64,000 bases of DNA, from contig NZ_SMAH01000010.1 of NCBI RefSeq assembly GCF_004342625.1, forward strand, positions 53,049 to 117,048. The letters run 5' to 3'. Shown here piece by piece: positions 26,054 through 36,915 of the stretch. A program made the position numbers and the translations under genes. This stretch comes from Tepidimonas ignava. Lineage in GTDB: Bacteria > Pseudomonadota > Gammaproteobacteria > Burkholderiales > Burkholderiaceae_C. Below the pieces are notes generated by a model that did not search any database, had not been told where the DNA came from, and saw nothing but the letters and a program-made list of their open reading frames with translations. Each line of letters begins with the position of its first letter. Position 1 is the stretch's first letter.

Positions 26054-27217
26054 TTACGCCAGCAACGCCTGAGCGAACTCGCGCGCGTCAAACGGTTGCA
26101 GGTCTTCCAGCCGCTCACCCACGCCGATGAAGTACACGGGCAGGGTGCGCCGCTGCTCGCGCGCCCACTGTGCGATCGCGCACAGCACGCCGCCCTTGGC
26201 GGTGCCATCCAGTTTGGTGACGATCAGGCCGGTGAGCTGCAGCGCGGCGTCGAACGCCTTGACCTGCGCCAGCGCGTTTTGGCCGGTGTTGCCGTCGATG
26301 ACCAGCAGCACCTCGTGCGGCGCACCGGCCTGCGCCTTGGCCACGACCCGCTTGACCTTGCGCAGCTCCTCCATCAGGTGCAGTTGCGTGGGCAGCCGCC
26401 CCGCGGTGTCGACGATGACGACGTCCTTGCCACGCGCGCGCCCGGCGCTGACGGCGTCGAACGCCACCGCCGCCGGGTCACCGCCCTCCTGCGCCACGAT
26501 GTCCACCCCGTTGCGCTCGGCCCAGGTGCCGAGCTGCTCACGCGCGGCGGCGCGGAAGGTGTCGGCGGCCGCCAGCAGCACCGTGGCGCCGTGCTGCGCC
26601 AAATGCCAGGTCAGCTTGCCGATGGTGGTGGTCTTGCCCGCACCGTTGACGCCGGCCACCATCCACACCGTGGGGCCGTCCGCTTGGGCGCCAACCTCCA
26701 GCGGCTTTTGCAGCGGCGCCAGCCATTCGGTCAGCGCGTCCGCCAGCAGGGTGCGCACCTGGGCGGCGTCGGTGGCGCCGGCGGCCTTGACGCGGCGCTG
26801 GAGGTCGCTCAGCAGGTGTTGCGTGGCCTGGGTGCCGGCATCGGCCAACAGCAGGGCGGTCTCCAGCTCCTCGTACAGGGCATCGTCGATGCGTGCGCCT
26901 GCGAACACCGCCGTCAGCGCCGAGCCGGTCTTGCGCAGCCCGTCACGCAAGCGCGTCAGCCAACCTTGGCGCGTGGCGGCACTGGCGTCGGGCGAGGGTT
27001 CCGGCGACGCCCCAGGGGTCGCTGGCACGGGGACGGTGTCGGCCGCCGCAGCGGGTGCTGCGGGCGGGGCGGGTGGCGCGACGGGGACGGTCGCTGCGGC
27101 GGGTGCCGGTTCGGTTGGCGGCGCGGCCGGCGCTGCCGGGGCGTCGTCCGCGGGCGGCGCGACAGGGGCCGGCGGCTTGGCGCCACCGAAGAACTTTTCT
27201 TTCAAAAAACGGAACAT
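26054..27217 (-). CDS. ftsY: Signal recognition particle receptor FtsY
   Basis: SRP receptor GTPase that docks ribosome–nascent-chain–SRP complexes at the inner membrane. The 387 residues comprise an amphipathic start (MFRFLKEKFFGG), an alanine/proline-rich acidic-poor linker of about 75 residues, the N domain (LRDGLRKTGSALTAVF), and the G domain with P-loop GVNGAGKTTTIGKL, DTFRAAAREQL, the DTAGRLPTQ switch and TKLDGTAKGG. The ATG at 27215–27217 starts the family-typical MFRFLK; nine more codons are open upstream. It is divergent from the M16 peptidase pair, as in many beta-proteobacteria. Confidence 0.97.
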   Translation of the reverse strand: MFRFLKEKFFGGAKPPAPVAPPADDAPAAPAAPPTEPAPAAATVPVAPPAPPAAPAAAADTVPVPATPGASPEPSPDASAATRQGWLTRLRDGLRKTGSALTAVFAGARIDDALYEELETALLLADAGTQATQHLLSDLQRRVKAAGATDAAQVRTLLADALTEWLAPLQKPLEVGAQADGPTVWMVAGVNGAGKTTTIGKLTWHLAQHGATVLLAAADTFRAAAREQLGTWAERNGVDIVAQEGGDPAAVAFDAVSAGRARGKDVVIVDTAGRLPTQLHLMEELRKVKRVVAKAQAGAPHEVLLVIDGNTGQNALAQVKAFDAALQLTGLIVTKLDGTAKGGVLCAIAQWAREQRRTLPVYFIGVGERLEDLQPFDAREFAQALLA

Positions 27218-27248
27218 AGCGGGCACTGCCTAGAATGGGCGCCATTCT

Positions 27249-28697
27249 ATGAAAGTGTTGAACCCGTTACGACCATCGATGCGCCAGCGCGGACGCGCAT
27301 GGCTCGCGGCCGCCGCCGTGGCGTGCGCCGTGGCGTGCGCCGTGGTGGGGCCGGGGGCGCCTGCGTGGGCGGCGCCAGCCGAGCCGGCGGCGGTCGTGGA
27401 CCAAGCCGCCCGTGTCCACACCGCCACGCTGCCCAATGGGCTGACCGTGATCGTGCAGCCCGACCGACGCGCCCCCACCGCCGTGATGATGCTGTGGCTG
27501 CGCGTGGGCGCGATGGACGAAAGCGACCGTGAAGCGGGCGTGGCGCACGTGCTGGAGCACATGATGTTCAAAGGCACCCCCCGGCTGGCGGAAGGGGAAT
27601 ACTCGCGCCGCGTGGCCGCCCTGGGCGGACGCGACAACGCGTTCACGAGCCGTGACGTCACCGTGTACCACGTGCAGGTGCCCGCCGACGCGCTGCGCGA
27701 GGCCATGGCGCTGGAGGCCGAGCGCTTTGCGCACAACGCCTGGAGCGCGGAAACGTTGCAGCGCGAACTCGCGGTGATCCGCGAGGAGCGGCGCCAGCGC
27801 ATCGAAGACGAGCCGCAGGCGCGTTTTTATGAGCAGTTCATGGCCACCGCGCTGCTGGCGCACCCGTACCGGCGGCCGGTGATCGGCTGGATGGCCAACC
27901 TGGAGGCGCTGGACGCGGCCACCGTGCGGGGGTTTTACCAGCGGTGGTACGCGCCCAACAACGCCGCCCTGGTGGTGGTGGGTGACGTGCAGCCGCAGCA
28001 GGTCGTGGCCTGGGCGCAGCAGACCTTCGGCGCGCGGCCGGCCCGGGTATTGCCGGCTCGGGCGCCCGATGCCGAGCCCGAGCAACGCGGCCTGCGGCGG
28101 TTGCAGTGGCACGACCGTGTGCGCCAGCCCAGCGTGTTGCTGGGTTGGCGTGTGCCCAAGCTGCACCACCCCGATGACCCCAGCTCCGAGGCGCGCGACG
28201 CCCTGGCCCTGGCGCTGCTGGCTGGGGTGCTGGACGGGCACAGCGCCGCGCGGCTGGAGCGTGCCCTGGTGCGCACGGCGGACCCCGCGGCGCGCCTGGC
28301 CGACAACGTCAGCGCCGGCTACGACCTGTCGGCGCGGGGGCCGGCGCTGTTTCTCGTCTCGGCCACCGTGCGCCCCGGGGTGGCGCCGCAACAGGTCGAG
28401 CAGGCGCTGCGGGCCGAAATCGAGCGCATCGCGCGCGACGGCGTCAGCGCTGCGGAGCTGGACCGCGTGCGCAACCAATGGGCGGCGCAGCAGGTGTTCG
28501 CGCTCGACTCGCCTTTTGCGCAGGCGCGCGAGCTTGGTGAGCACTGGGCGCTGGGCTGGCCGCTGGACGCCTCGGCGCGGCTGCTGCAGCGCATGCCAAC
28601 CATCACCCCGGCCGACGTGCAGCGCGTGGCGCAGCGCTATTTTGGCGACGCCACGCTGACCGTCGGCTGGCTGCTGCCGCAGGAGGACGCGCGATGA
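27249..28697 (+). CDS. M16 family zinc metallopeptidase (catalytic partner)
   Basis: A 482-residue pitrilysin-family protein with an N-terminal export signal (AWLAAAAVACAVACAV). The inverted zinc site HVLEH is at residues 100–104 (HxxEH), with the second glutamate region about 75 residues later (LAVIREERRQRIEDEP). Two M16 half-domains follow. It is likely a periplasmic peptidase working with the gene product downstream, which lacks the zinc motif. A TAGAAT −10-like element at 27231–27236 sits 13 bases before the start. It is coupled to the next gene by an ATGA overlap. Confidence 0.92.
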   Translation: MKVLNPLRPSMRQRGRAWLAAAAVACAVACAVVGPGAPAWAAPAEPAAVVDQAARVHTATLPNGLTVIVQPDRRAPTAVMMLWLRVGAMDESDREAGVAHVLEHMMFKGTPRLAEGEYSRRVAALGGRDNAFTSRDVTVYHVQVPADALREAMALEAERFAHNAWSAETLQRELAVIREERRQRIEDEPQARFYEQFMATALLAHPYRRPVIGWMANLEALDAATVRGFYQRWYAPNNAALVVVGDVQPQQVVAWAQQTFGARPARVLPARAPDAEPEQRGLRRLQWHDRVRQPSVLLGWRVPKLHHPDDPSSEARDALALALLAGVLDGHSAARLERALVRTADPAARLADNVSAGYDLSARGPALFLVSATVRPGVAPQQVEQALRAEIERIARDGVSAAELDRVRNQWAAQQVFALDSPFAQARELGEHWALGWPLDASARLLQRMPTITPADVQRVAQRYFGDATLTVGWLLPQEDAR

Positions 28698-30046
28698 CGC
28701 CGCGGCAGCGTGGATGGCGCGCCGCGCTTGTGGCCCTGTGCGGCGCGTGGTTGGCTGTGGTGATGGGGACCGTGCAGGCCGCGCCGACCATCGAACATTG
28801 GACACGCCCGGACGGGGCCCGCGTGTACCTGGTGCCCACCGACGCGCTGCCGATGCTGGACCTGCGGCTGGAGTTCGACGGCGGCAGCCGCCGCGACCCC
28901 GCGCCCCAGGCGGGCCTGGCGGCCGCGACCGCGCTGATGCTGGGCAAGGGCACCCAGGCTTGGGGCCGGGCCCCCGAGCGCCGCGAGGACGCGCTGGCCG
29001 AGGCGTGGGCCGACTTGGGCGCGCAGTGGTCGGCCACCGCGACGTTGGACCGCTTCAGCATCGCGCTGCGCACGCTCACGCGCCCCGACGTGCTGCACGC
29101 CGCCGTGGCCTTGCTGGCGCAACAGCTGGCCGCGCCCGCGTTCGACGACGGCGTCTGGCAGCGCGAGCGCCAGCGCCTGGTGGCGGCGTGGCAGCAAGCC
29201 CAGGCGCAGCCGGAAGCGCGCGCGCAGCGCCTGTTTGCCCAGGGCGTGTACCGGGGGCACCCCTACGGGCGCGAAGCCACGCCGCAGACCTGGGCCGCCA
29301 TCGACGGCGCGGCCATGCGCGCCTTTTGGCAGCGGCACGCGCGCGTGTGCGACGCACGCTTGACGCTGGTGGGCGCGGTGTCGCGCCAGCAGGCCGACGC
29401 GCTGGCCGACACGCTGCTGGCCGGGCTGGCGGCGCATGGCTGTGCGCCGCTGCCGCCCGTGCCGGAGGTTGAGCCGCTGGCGCAGGCCACCCAAGTGCGC
29501 GAGCCGTTTGCGGGCGCGGCGCAGGCGCATATCCTCATCGGTCAACCCGGCGTGGCGCGCCGCGACCCGGACCACCTGGCGCTGCAGGTGGCCAACCACA
29601 TCGTGGGCGGAGGCGGCTTCACCTCGCGCCTGATGCACGAGCTGCGCGAGCGCCGTGGCCTGACCTACGGCGTGTACAGCTACTTCGTCGCCGGGCGCCA
29701 TGCCGGCGCCTGGACCGTGGGCATGCAGACCAAGCCCGAGCAGGCCGACCAGGCCGTGGCGCTGATCCACGAGGTGTTGCAGCGCTTCACCCGTGAAGGC
29801 CCCACCGTGCAAGAGCTCGCCGAGGCCAAGCGCAGCCTGGTGTTGGGCCACGCGCTCAAGCTCGACACCAACCGCAAAATCGCCGACCAGGTGGCGGCGC
29901 TGGCCTGGAACGATCTGCCGCTGGATGAGCTGAGCACATGGCCGGCGCGCGTGCAGGCGCTGACGCGCGAGCAGGTGATGCAGGCCTGGCGGCGGGTGAT
30001 CGACCCGCAGCGCCTGGTGACGGTGGTCGTGGGGGCGGCGCCATGA
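28694..30046 (+). CDS. M16 family peptidase-like protein, zinc-site-less partner
   Basis: A 450-residue M16-fold protein with a signal peptide (LVALCGAWLAVVMGTVQA). The HxxEH motif is replaced by a region reading GLAAATALMLGKGTQAW, so it should be catalytically inactive, but the C-terminal M16 arm is strongly conserved (NHIVGGGGFTSRLMHELRER, then GLTYGVYSYF). M16 enzymes in bacteria commonly form a heterodimer of a zinc-binding and a substrate-binding subunit, and this gene follows its active neighbour with a four-base overlap. The substrate is unknown. Confidence 0.92.
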   Translation: MTPRQRGWRAALVALCGAWLAVVMGTVQAAPTIEHWTRPDGARVYLVPTDALPMLDLRLEFDGGSRRDPAPQAGLAAATALMLGKGTQAWGRAPERREDALAEAWADLGAQWSATATLDRFSIALRTLTRPDVLHAAVALLAQQLAAPAFDDGVWQRERQRLVAAWQQAQAQPEARAQRLFAQGVYRGHPYGREATPQTWAAIDGAAMRAFWQRHARVCDARLTLVGAVSRQQADALADTLLAGLAAHGCAPLPPVPEVEPLAQATQVREPFAGAAQAHILIGQPGVARRDPDHLALQVANHIVGGGGFTSRLMHELRERRGLTYGVYSYFVAGRHAGAWTVGMQTKPEQADQAVALIHEVLQRFTREGPTVQELAEAKRSLVLGHALKLDTNRKIADQVAALAWNDLPLDELSTWPARVQALTREQVMQAWRRVIDPQRLVTVVVGAAP

Positions 30047-30650
30047 CGGCGCCCAGCCCGGCCCGCCGCAGCGGCCCGCCGGGCGAGGTGCGCATCATCG
30101 GTGGACGCTGGCGCCGCAGCCGCTTGCCGGTGCCGGCGGTGCCGGGCCTGCGCCCCACGCCCGACCGTGTGCGCGAAACGTTGTTCAACTGGCTGGGGCA
30201 GGATTTGCACGGCTGGCGCTGCGTCGACGCCTTTGCCGGCACCGGTGCGCTGGGGCTGGAAGCCGCCTCGCGCGGCGCGGCGCCGGTGGTGCTGATCGAG
30301 CGCCACGCGGCGCTGCTGCGTACCCTGCAGCAGCACGTGCAGCGCCTGCAGGGCGCGGCCGACGTGGTGCAGTTGCGCGCCGGCGATGCGCTGGCGCAGA
30401 TGGCGGCGCTGCCGGCCGCGGCGTGGGACTTGGTGCTGCTGGACCCACCGTTCGACGGCGGTGCGGCGCTGTTCGAAGCGGCGCTGGCCCAGGCGCGGCG
30501 GCTGGTGCAGCCGCGGGGCTGGGCGTACCTGGAAGCCCCTCAGCCCTGGGACGACGCGGCGCTGGCGGCGCTTGGCTGGCAGGTCCACCGGCGGCTGCGG
30601 GCCGGCCAGGTGCACGCCCACCTGTTGCGCGCGGCGGATAATGCGGCCCC

Positions 30651-30654
<4 letters not shown>
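30043..30654 (+). CDS. rsmD: 16S rRNA (guanine-966-N2)-methyltransferase
   Basis: Makes m2G966 in 16S rRNA near the P site. The 203 residues show VRIIGGRWRRSRLPVP, the family signature GLRPTPDRVRETLFNWLG, the SAM-binding CVDAFAGTGALGLEAASRG and the catalytic LVLLDPPFDGG (DPPF). Its ATG overlaps the M16 stop by four bases and its TGA overlaps coaD by four bases; rsmD–coaD is a widely conserved pair. Confidence 0.95.
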
Positions 30655-31447
<793 letters not shown>

Positions 31448-31453
31448 CGTTGA

Positions 31454-32080
31454 TCACCCCGGCGTGCTGCCGGGCGCCTGGGGCGGGCGCGGCGGTTTGG
31501 GGCGCGGCGGCTGTGTGGTGTGGATGAGGCTGGTGGCCCTGGCCACGTCGCCGGCCAGCAGCAGCGGCAGGGCGTGGGCGGCGCGGTCGATGGCCGCGTC
31601 GATGGCCTGGCGCTGCTCCTGTGGCGGCTTGCGCAGCACCCAGTGCACCACCTCGGCTTTGACCCCGGGGTGGCCGATGCCCAGACGCAGCCGCCAATGG
31701 TCGGCGCTGCCCAGTTGCGCGTGGATGTCGCGCAGCCCGTTGTGGCCGGCGTGGCCGCCACCGCGCTTGAGCCGGGCGTCGCCGGGCGGCAGGTCCAGCT
31801 CGTCGTGGGCGACCAGGATCTCGTGCGGTGCGATTTTGAAAAACCGCGCCAGTGCCGCCACCGCCTGGCCGCTGCGGTTCATGTAGGTGGTGGGTTTGAG
31901 CAACCACAACGGTTGCCCTTGCACCTGGGTGCGCCCGACCAGGCCAAAGTAGCTGCGCTCGGGGTGCAGCGTCACGCGCAGGTCGGCGGCCACGCGGTCC
32001 AGCCACCACCAGCCCGCGTTGTGGCGCGTGTCCTCGTACTCCGGGCCGGGGTTGCCCAGGCCCACCAACAGCTTGAACAT
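31454..32080 (-). CDS. pth: Peptidyl-tRNA hydrolase
   Basis: Recycles peptidyl-tRNAs that drop off the ribosome by cleaving the ester bond. The 208 residues begin [23 protein letters not shown] with the catalytic histidine in [28 protein letters not shown] contains the conserved Asn, and HDELDLPPG and [13 protein letters not shown] follow. The proline-rich C-terminal tail of about 20 residues is variable in the family. The start was placed at the conserved [12 protein letters not shown]. It lies downstream of rplY with a hairpin between them and is convergent with the ferredoxin gene, 6 bases apart. Confidence 0.96.
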   Translation of the reverse strand: MFKLLVGLGNPGPEYEDTRHNAGWWWLDRVAADLRVTLHPERSYFGLVGRTQVQGQPLWLLKPTTYMNRSGQAVAALARFFKIAPHEILVAHDELDLPPGDARLKRGGGHAGHNGLRDIHAQLGSADHWRLRLGIGHPGVKAEVVHWVLRKPPQEQRQAIDAAIDRAAHALPLLLAGDVARATSLIHTTQPPRPKPPRPPQAPGSTPG

Positions 32081-32138
32081 GGCGGCGCGGCTCCAGTGCG
32101 GCGACGATGTCGATCCGACAACCCGATCCTGCAACACA

Positions 32139-32161
32139 AAGGCCCGCACGGGGCGGGCCTT
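32139..32161 (-). terminator. Hairpin terminator between rplY and pth
   Basis: Perfect 9-bp inverted repeat AAGGCCCGC (32139–32147) and GCGGGCCTT (32153–32161) with loop ACGGG. Read on the minus strand it is followed by TTTGTGTTGC. It would end or attenuate transcription of rplY before pth. Confidence 0.6.
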
Positions 32162-32180
32162 GGCTGCGCAGGGGGCAGGG

Positions 32181-32807
32181 TTATTTCTTGCCCTTCTTGC
32201 CCTTCTTGTCGTCGGCCGGTGCGGCGGTCGGGGCGGCCACCACTTCCTCGACCGGCTCCACCACGGTGGCGATGGTCGGGTTGGGCTTGCCGTGCGTGAC
32301 GACCTTGACCCCAGGGGCCAGCTTCAGGTCGCTGACGTGCAGGCTCTGGCCCTTGTGCAGGTTGCCCAGGTCGACCTCGATGAAGTCGGGCAGCTGGGTG
32401 GCCAGGCATTCGATTTCGAGCTCGGTGGCCACGTGGTTGATCAGGCACTTGTCGGCCTTGACCGCGGGCGAGTTCTCCGCGTTGACAAAGTGCAGCGGCA
32501 CCTTCTTGCGCAGGCGGGTGTTTTCGTCCACGCGCTGGAAGTCCACGTGCAACACCTGCGGCTTGAACGGGTGGTATTGCACGGCACGCAGCACGACCTT
32601 GGTGGTCTGGCCGCCCAGCTCCATCTCCAGGATGGAGGTGTGGAAAGCTTCCTTTTGCACCGCTTGCCACAGGGCGTTGTGGTCCAGCTCGATGGCTTGC
32701 GGCTCGGCGTTGCCACCGTAGACGATGCCGGGCACCTTGCCGGCGCGGCGCAGGCGGCGGCTCGCACCCGTACCTTGCGCTTGACGCTCGAAAGCGACGA
32801 ATTTCAT
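32181..32807 (-). CDS. rplY: 50S ribosomal protein L25/general stress protein Ctc
   Basis: 5S-rRNA-binding protein bL25 of the long CTC type (208 residues). The N-terminal L25 domain is [34 protein letters not shown] (residues 1–90), and the C-terminal TL5-type beta domain follows ([41 protein letters not shown]). A lysine-rich tail ([10 protein letters not shown]) ends it. The start at 32805–32807 matches the family. It lies 93 bases downstream of prs in the conserved prs–rplY–pth order. Confidence 0.97.
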   Translation of the reverse strand: MKFVAFERQAQGTGASRRLRRAGKVPGIVYGGNAEPQAIELDHNALWQAVQKEAFHTSILEMELGGQTTKVVLRAVQYHPFKPQVLHVDFQRVDENTRLRKKVPLHFVNAENSPAVKADKCLINHVATELEIECLATQLPDFIEVDLGNLHKGQSLHVSDLKLAPGVKVVTHGKPNPTIATVVEPVEEVVAAPTAAPADDKKGKKGKK

Positions 32808-32900
32808 GCTTGCACTCCAACGTTGAACGGGGCGGCCGCGACCAGCGCGCCCCAGGCTTGAAACGGCGCAGCCGCACGCGACCGCGCCCCGAAAACACAC

Positions 32901-33896
32901 TCAACCGGCCGAAACGGCGGCCTCCATCTCGGCAAACAGGTTCATCACCGACTCGCCGCTGGCGATGCGCGCGATCGTCTCACCGATCAGCGGCGCGACG
33001 CTGAGCTGGCGGATCTTGCCGCACGCGCGCGCCGCTTCGCTCAGCGGAATGGTGTTGGTCACCACCAGCTCGTCCAGGGCGTCGCCTTTGGCCACGCGCT
33101 CCACCGCCGGCCCGGACAGGATCGGGTGGGTGACGTAGGCAAACACCTTGGCCGCGCCGCGCGCCTTGAGCACCTCGGCCGCTTTGACCAGGGTGCCGGC
33201 GGTGTCCACCATGTCGTCCATGATGACGCAGTGGCGCCCCTCGATGTCACCGATGACGTGCATCACTTCCGACACGTTGGGCTTGGGGCGGCGCTTGTCG
33301 ATGATGGCCATGTCGCAGTCGAGCTGCTTGGCCAGCGCGCGCGCGCGCACCACACCGCCCACATCGGGCGACACCACCAGCAGGTTGGGGTAATTCTTTT
33401 GCCGCAGGTCGCGCAGCAGCACCGGCGAAGCGTAGATGTTGTCGACCGGGATGTCGAAAAACCCCTGGATCTGGTCGGCGTGCAGGTCCATCGTCAGCAC
33501 GCGCTCCACGCCCACCACCTGCAGCATGTTGGCCACCACCTTGGCGCTGATCGGCACCCGGCTGGAGCGCGGCCGCCGGTCTTGACGCGCGTAGCCGTAG
33601 TACGGGATGACCGCCGAGATGCGCGCGGCCGAAGCGCGCTTGAGCGCATCGACCATGATGACGAGTTCCATCAGGTTCTCGTTGGTCGGCGGGCAAGTGG
33701 GTTGGATGATAAAAACGTCGCGCGCGCGTACGTTTTGGCCGATTTCGACGGTGATTTCGCCGTCGGAAAAGCGGCCCACGTGCGCTTGCCCCAGCGTGGT
33801 GCCCAGATGCTGGGCGATTTCGGCCGCCAGCACCGGGTTGGCATTGCCGGTGAAAAGCATAAAGTCAGGCGTGTGCGCTGGCGTCGAGCGTTCCAT
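32901..33896 (-). CDS. prs: Ribose-phosphate pyrophosphokinase (housekeeping PRPP synthase)
   Basis: Makes PRPP from ribose 5-phosphate and ATP for nucleotide, histidine, tryptophan and NAD synthesis. The 331 residues include [21 protein letters not shown], the ATP-site [32 protein letters not shown], the flexible loop [10 protein letters not shown] and the PRPP-binding [14 protein letters not shown]. It is canonical in every motif, unlike the second Prs-like gene at 12.8 kb. tRNA-Gln lies 28 bases upstream on the same strand and may be cotranscribed. Confidence 0.97.
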   Translation of the reverse strand: MERSTPAHTPDFMLFTGNANPVLAAEIAQHLGTTLGQAHVGRFSDGEITVEIGQNVRARDVFIIQPTCPPTNENLMELVIMVDALKRASAARISAVIPYYGYARQDRRPRSSRVPISAKVVANMLQVVGVERVLTMDLHADQIQGFFDIPVDNIYASPVLLRDLRQKNYPNLLVVSPDVGGVVRARALAKQLDCDMAIIDKRRPKPNVSEVMHVIGDIEGRHCVIMDDMVDTAGTLVKAAEVLKARGAAKVFAYVTHPILSGPAVERVAKGDALDELVVTNTIPLSEAARACGKIRQLSVAPLIGETIARIASGESVMNLFAEMEAAVSAG

Positions 33897-33924
33897 GGTT
33901 CAACCGGCAATGGGAAAGAGGATT

Positions 33925-34001
33925 TGGCAGGGGAGGAAGGATTCGAACCCTCGCATGTCGGAATCAAAATCCGATGCCTTAACCAACTTGGCGACTCCCC
34001 T
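33925..34001 (-). tRNA. tRNA-Gln (anticodon UUG)
   Basis: A 77-base tRNA on the minus strand. The acceptor stem AGGGGAG pairs with CTCCCCT, with discriminator G and an encoded CCA at 33925–33927. The anticodon arm is TCGGA–TTTTGAT–TCCGA with anticodon TTG, and the T arm contains GGTTCGAATCC. It sits between ispE and prs, a common beta-proteobacterial arrangement. Confidence 0.96.
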
Positions 34002-34093
34002 ACACAGGTTGACCACTGGCGTGATCAACCTTGGTCGCTGCGCTGCAAAACAGCTTGTGTTTAGCAGCGAGACCTGCATTGTAGCACGGTTTT

Positions 34094-34960
34094 TTAGGCT
34101 TGGGCCAGGGGTAGCTGCGGCAAGGTGCGCCCAATGTGCACGCGCCACCCCGGCGGCCACGTCAGCCCGGCCACGGTGTGCTGCGCGGCGGCGTCGGGCA
34201 GCAACACAAAGACGGCGCTGCCTGAGCCGCTCATGCGCGGTTGCAAGCCGGCATCGGCCAGCCGTTGCAGGGCGGCGCCGATGGCCGGGCACGCCCGCAC
34301 GGCGCTGGCTTGCAGGTCGTTGCCGCCCCCCAACGCGCCGGGCGCGGTGGGCCAGGCGGCTTGCACCTCAGGCCAGGTGGTGCGCGGGGTGTTGCGCGGC
34401 AGCGCCGGGTCGCCAAAGATGGCCGCCGTGGCCACGCCCTCGGGCGGCTTGACGACGACGATGGGCTGCGACGGCCACGCCACGGGTGTGACGCGCTCGC
34501 CAATGCCTTCCACCCACGCTGGGCCGCTGCCCAAAAAAAACGGCACGTCCGCGCCCAGCGTGGCCGCCAGCGCCGCCAACCGCGTGCGCGGCCAGTGTAG
34601 CCCCCACAGACGGTTGAGGGCGATCAGCACGGTGGCGGCGTCGCTGGAGCCGCCGCCCAGGCCCGCTTGCTGCGGGATGCGCTTGTCCAGCACGATGTGG
34701 GCGCCCAGCGCGCAGCCGCTGGCGCGCTGCAGCGCGCGTGCAGCGCGCAGGCACAGGTCGTCGGCGGGCAGCGCGTGGTCGCCGCGCAGGTCTTCGCGCG
34801 ACAGCCCGCCGTCGTCGCGCCGTTCGATGTGCAGCGTGTCGTACCAGTCGATCGGCACAAACAGCGACTGCAGCTCGTGGTAGCCGTCGTCGCGCCGGCC
34901 GACGACGTGCAGCATCAGGTTGACTTTGGCGGGGGCGGGCAGGTCGAGCAAGCGGCGCAT
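34094..34960 (-). CDS. ispE: 4-diphosphocytidyl-2-C-methyl-D-erythritol kinase
   Basis: GHMP kinase of the non-mevalonate (MEP) isoprenoid pathway; phosphorylates the 2-hydroxyl of CDP-ME. The 288 residues show LPAPAKVNLMLHVVGRRDDGYHEL at the N-terminus, the GHMP ATP loop IPQQAGLGGGSSDAATVL, FFLGSGPAWVEGIGE, and the C-terminal motif RMSGSGSAVFVLL. It lies 15 bases after lolB, in the typical lolB–ispE–tRNA–prs order. Confidence 0.96.
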   Translation of the reverse strand: MRRLLDLPAPAKVNLMLHVVGRRDDGYHELQSLFVPIDWYDTLHIERRDDGGLSREDLRGDHALPADDLCLRAARALQRASGCALGAHIVLDKRIPQQAGLGGGSSDAATVLIALNRLWGLHWPRTRLAALAATLGADVPFFLGSGPAWVEGIGERVTPVAWPSQPIVVVKPPEGVATAAIFGDPALPRNTPRTTWPEVQAAWPTAPGALGGGNDLQASAVRACPAIGAALQRLADAGLQPRMSGSGSAVFVLLPDAAAQHTVAGLTWPPGWRVHIGRTLPQLPLAQA

Positions 34961-34975
34961 GCGCGGGCGGTGGTG

Positions 34976-35470
34976 TCAGGGCGATGGGGTCCAGGTCAGC
35001 CGCAGGTCGACCAGCGGTGTGGGGGCGGTGCGCTGCGCGTGCAGGCGCCCCGTGGCGGCGTCGTGGTGGATCCGCGCCCAGCCGGGCGCTTCGGTGGGAC
35101 GGCCTTGCAGCCAGTCGAACAACGCAGCCAGCGGCAGCGCCGCGCCGGTCAGGGTCTCGGTCAGCACGGCCATGTCGGGGTAGGGTTCGCGCGCGGCGCC
35201 GGGGCGTTGCAGCCACGCCCCGCCCGCATCCCAGCCGACGTGGGCCAGCGCCTGCCCCAACGGGCTGCTGAGCAGCAGCTCGCCCGCCTGGGGGTCGCCG
35301 CGCAGCTCGAACAGCGCGTTGGCGCGCTGGGGCGGGTCACTGTGCACGGTCAGCGCCAAGCGCCCCGACCAGCGGCGGCCGGCGGCCTCCGGCGGCGGGG
35401 GAGGCGGGGTGGCGCAACCGGCCAGCAGCGCCGCCACCCACCCGAGCGCCCGGCGTCGGTCCCCCCTCAT
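34976..35470 (-). CDS. lolB: Outer-membrane lipoprotein insertion protein LolB
   Basis: LolB accepts lipoproteins from LolA and inserts them in the outer membrane, and is itself a lipoprotein. The predicted 164 residues start with a basic end and hydrophobic stretch leading to a lipobox, VAALLAGC, at about residues 11–18, followed by a proline run. The body has the LolB strands WSGRLALTVHSDP, GELLLSSPLGQALAHV and LTGAALPLAALFDWLQGRP. It is a little shorter than average (about 190–200). The start overlaps the TPR gene's stop by four bases. Confidence 0.88.
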   Translation of the reverse strand: MRGDRRRALGWVAALLAGCATPPPPPPEAAGRRWSGRLALTVHSDPPQRANALFELRGDPQAGELLLSSPLGQALAHVGWDAGGAWLQRPGAAREPYPDMAVLTETLTGAALPLAALFDWLQGRPTEAPGWARIHHDAATGRLHAQRTAPTPLVDLRLTWTPSP

Positions 35471-36894
35471 AGATCCTGCACGCCCAGGCGCCGCAACGTT
35501 TCGACGAGGGCGCGGTTGCGCGCGTCCAGCTCCAGACCCTGCCGCCAGACGCGCCGCGCTTCGTCGCGTTCGCCCAGGGTCCACAGCACTTCGCCCAGGT
35601 GGGCGGCGATTTCGGCGTCCGGCTTGAGCTCCATGGCACGTGTCAGCCAGCGCCGCGCTTCGGCCGTGTTGCCCAGGCGAAATTCCACCCAACCGAGGCT
35701 GTCGAGGATGTAGCCATCGTTGGGGGCGCGGCGCACCGCTTCCAGGATCAGGGCCTTGGCCTCGTCCAGACGGATGCCGCGCTCGGCCAGCGAGTAGCCC
35801 AGCGCGTTGTAGGCGTGCGGGTCCTCGGGCCGACGTTCGATGAGGGCGCGCAGCAGCCGCTCGGCCTCGTCATGGCGGCCCAGGCGCTCGGCGGTCAGCG
35901 CCAGCTCGTAGCCGAGGTCGGCATCGTCGGGGGCGCGCTGCGCCGCAGCCGTCAGCGCGTCGTAGGCGGCCGCGACCTGATCGGCGTCGCGCAGCAGGCG
36001 CGCGCGCAGCATGGCCACGCGCCGCAGGGTGTCGGGCTGGGTGACGTCGGTGGCGTCCAGCACGGCCAGCGCGGCCGGCAACTCGCCTTGCCGGGCCAGG
36101 CGTTGCGCCCAAGCCAGCCGAGCGGTGGGGTCGGCGTCGGGGCGGGCGGCGGTGGCCTCCAAGTGGCGCTGCACCAGCGCCGCCGCCTGCACGGGGGCGT
36201 GCGCGGCCAGCTCCACGGCCAGCAGCGCCGCCGCCGCCGACGTGGGGTCGGCCCGCAGCGCTTCGTCGGCAGCCAGCAACGCCTCGGCGTGGCGGCCTGC
36301 CTGCAGCAGCACGGCGCCCAGCGACGCTTGCGCGGTGGCGGCGGTGGCCGCATCGCGCAGCGCGTCTTGCAACGCGGTGCGGGCCGCGTCGACCGCGGCG
36401 TTGGCGTCCGCCGCGCGGTCCAGCAGCGCCGGCACCGCCGCCACGATGTCGCGTCGGCGCTCGGGGCTGGCAACGCGCAACCACGCCCGCACGGCTGGGC
36501 CGAGCTCCGCGGTGCGTTGCAGGCCCGCCAGCAACTGCGTGCGGATGCGGTGCGCGTCGTCGTCGGCGGGGTGCGCCTGGAGCCAGGCGCGCGCCGCGTC
36601 CAGCGCGGCGTTGGGGGCACGGCCGCTGAGCGCGATGTCGACCGCGCGCCGGTACAACTGGGGGTGTTGGGTGCGTTTGGCCGCATCCAGCACCAGCGAG
36701 TAGGCGGCCCCCGGGTCGTGACGGCGTTGCAGCTCGGCCAGCAGCAACTGGTACAGCAGCTCGGCGTCCATCGCGGCCGGGCTGGCCTGGGCAGGCGTGC
36801 CGGGGCTGGGCTGCGTGGGCGCGGCGGCACAGCCGCCCTGGCTCACACCCAACGCCAGCAGCGCAACCAACAACCAGGGACGGCAACGCATCAT
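35467..36894 (-). CDS. Tetratricopeptide-repeat lipoprotein
   Basis: A 475-residue secreted lipoprotein with a lipobox at [13 protein letters not shown], then an all-helical alanine-rich body of TPR-like repeats. The clearest repeats are in the last 180 residues: [25 protein letters not shown], then [22 protein letters not shown], then [22 protein letters not shown]. It probably acts as an envelope scaffold. In beta-proteobacteria a TPR protein commonly precedes lolB–ispE, and here it overlaps lolB by four bases. The start is one of two adjacent ATGs (36892–36894 or 36889–36891). mutM is divergent 21 bases away. Confidence 0.9.
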   Translation of the reverse strand: MMRCRPWLLVALLALGVSQGGCAAAPTQPSPGTPAQASPAAMDAELLYQLLLAELQRRHDPGAAYSLVLDAAKRTQHPQLYRRAVDIALSGRAPNAALDAARAWLQAHPADDDAHRIRTQLLAGLQRTAELGPAVRAWLRVASPERRRDIVAAVPALLDRAADANAAVDAARTALQDALRDAATAATAQASLGAVLLQAGRHAEALLAADEALRADPTSAAAALLAVELAAHAPVQAAALVQRHLEATAARPDADPTARLAWAQRLARQGELPAALAVLDATDVTQPDTLRRVAMLRARLLRDADQVAAAYDALTAAAQRAPDDADLGYELALTAERLGRHDEAERLLRALIERRPEDPHAYNALGYSLAERGIRLDEAKALILEAVRRAPNDGYILDSLGWVEFRLGNTAEARRWLTRAMELKPDAEIAAHLGEVLWTLGERDEARRVWRQGLELDARNRALVETLRRLGVQDL

Positions 36895-36915
36895 GCGGGC
36901 ATCATAATCGACACC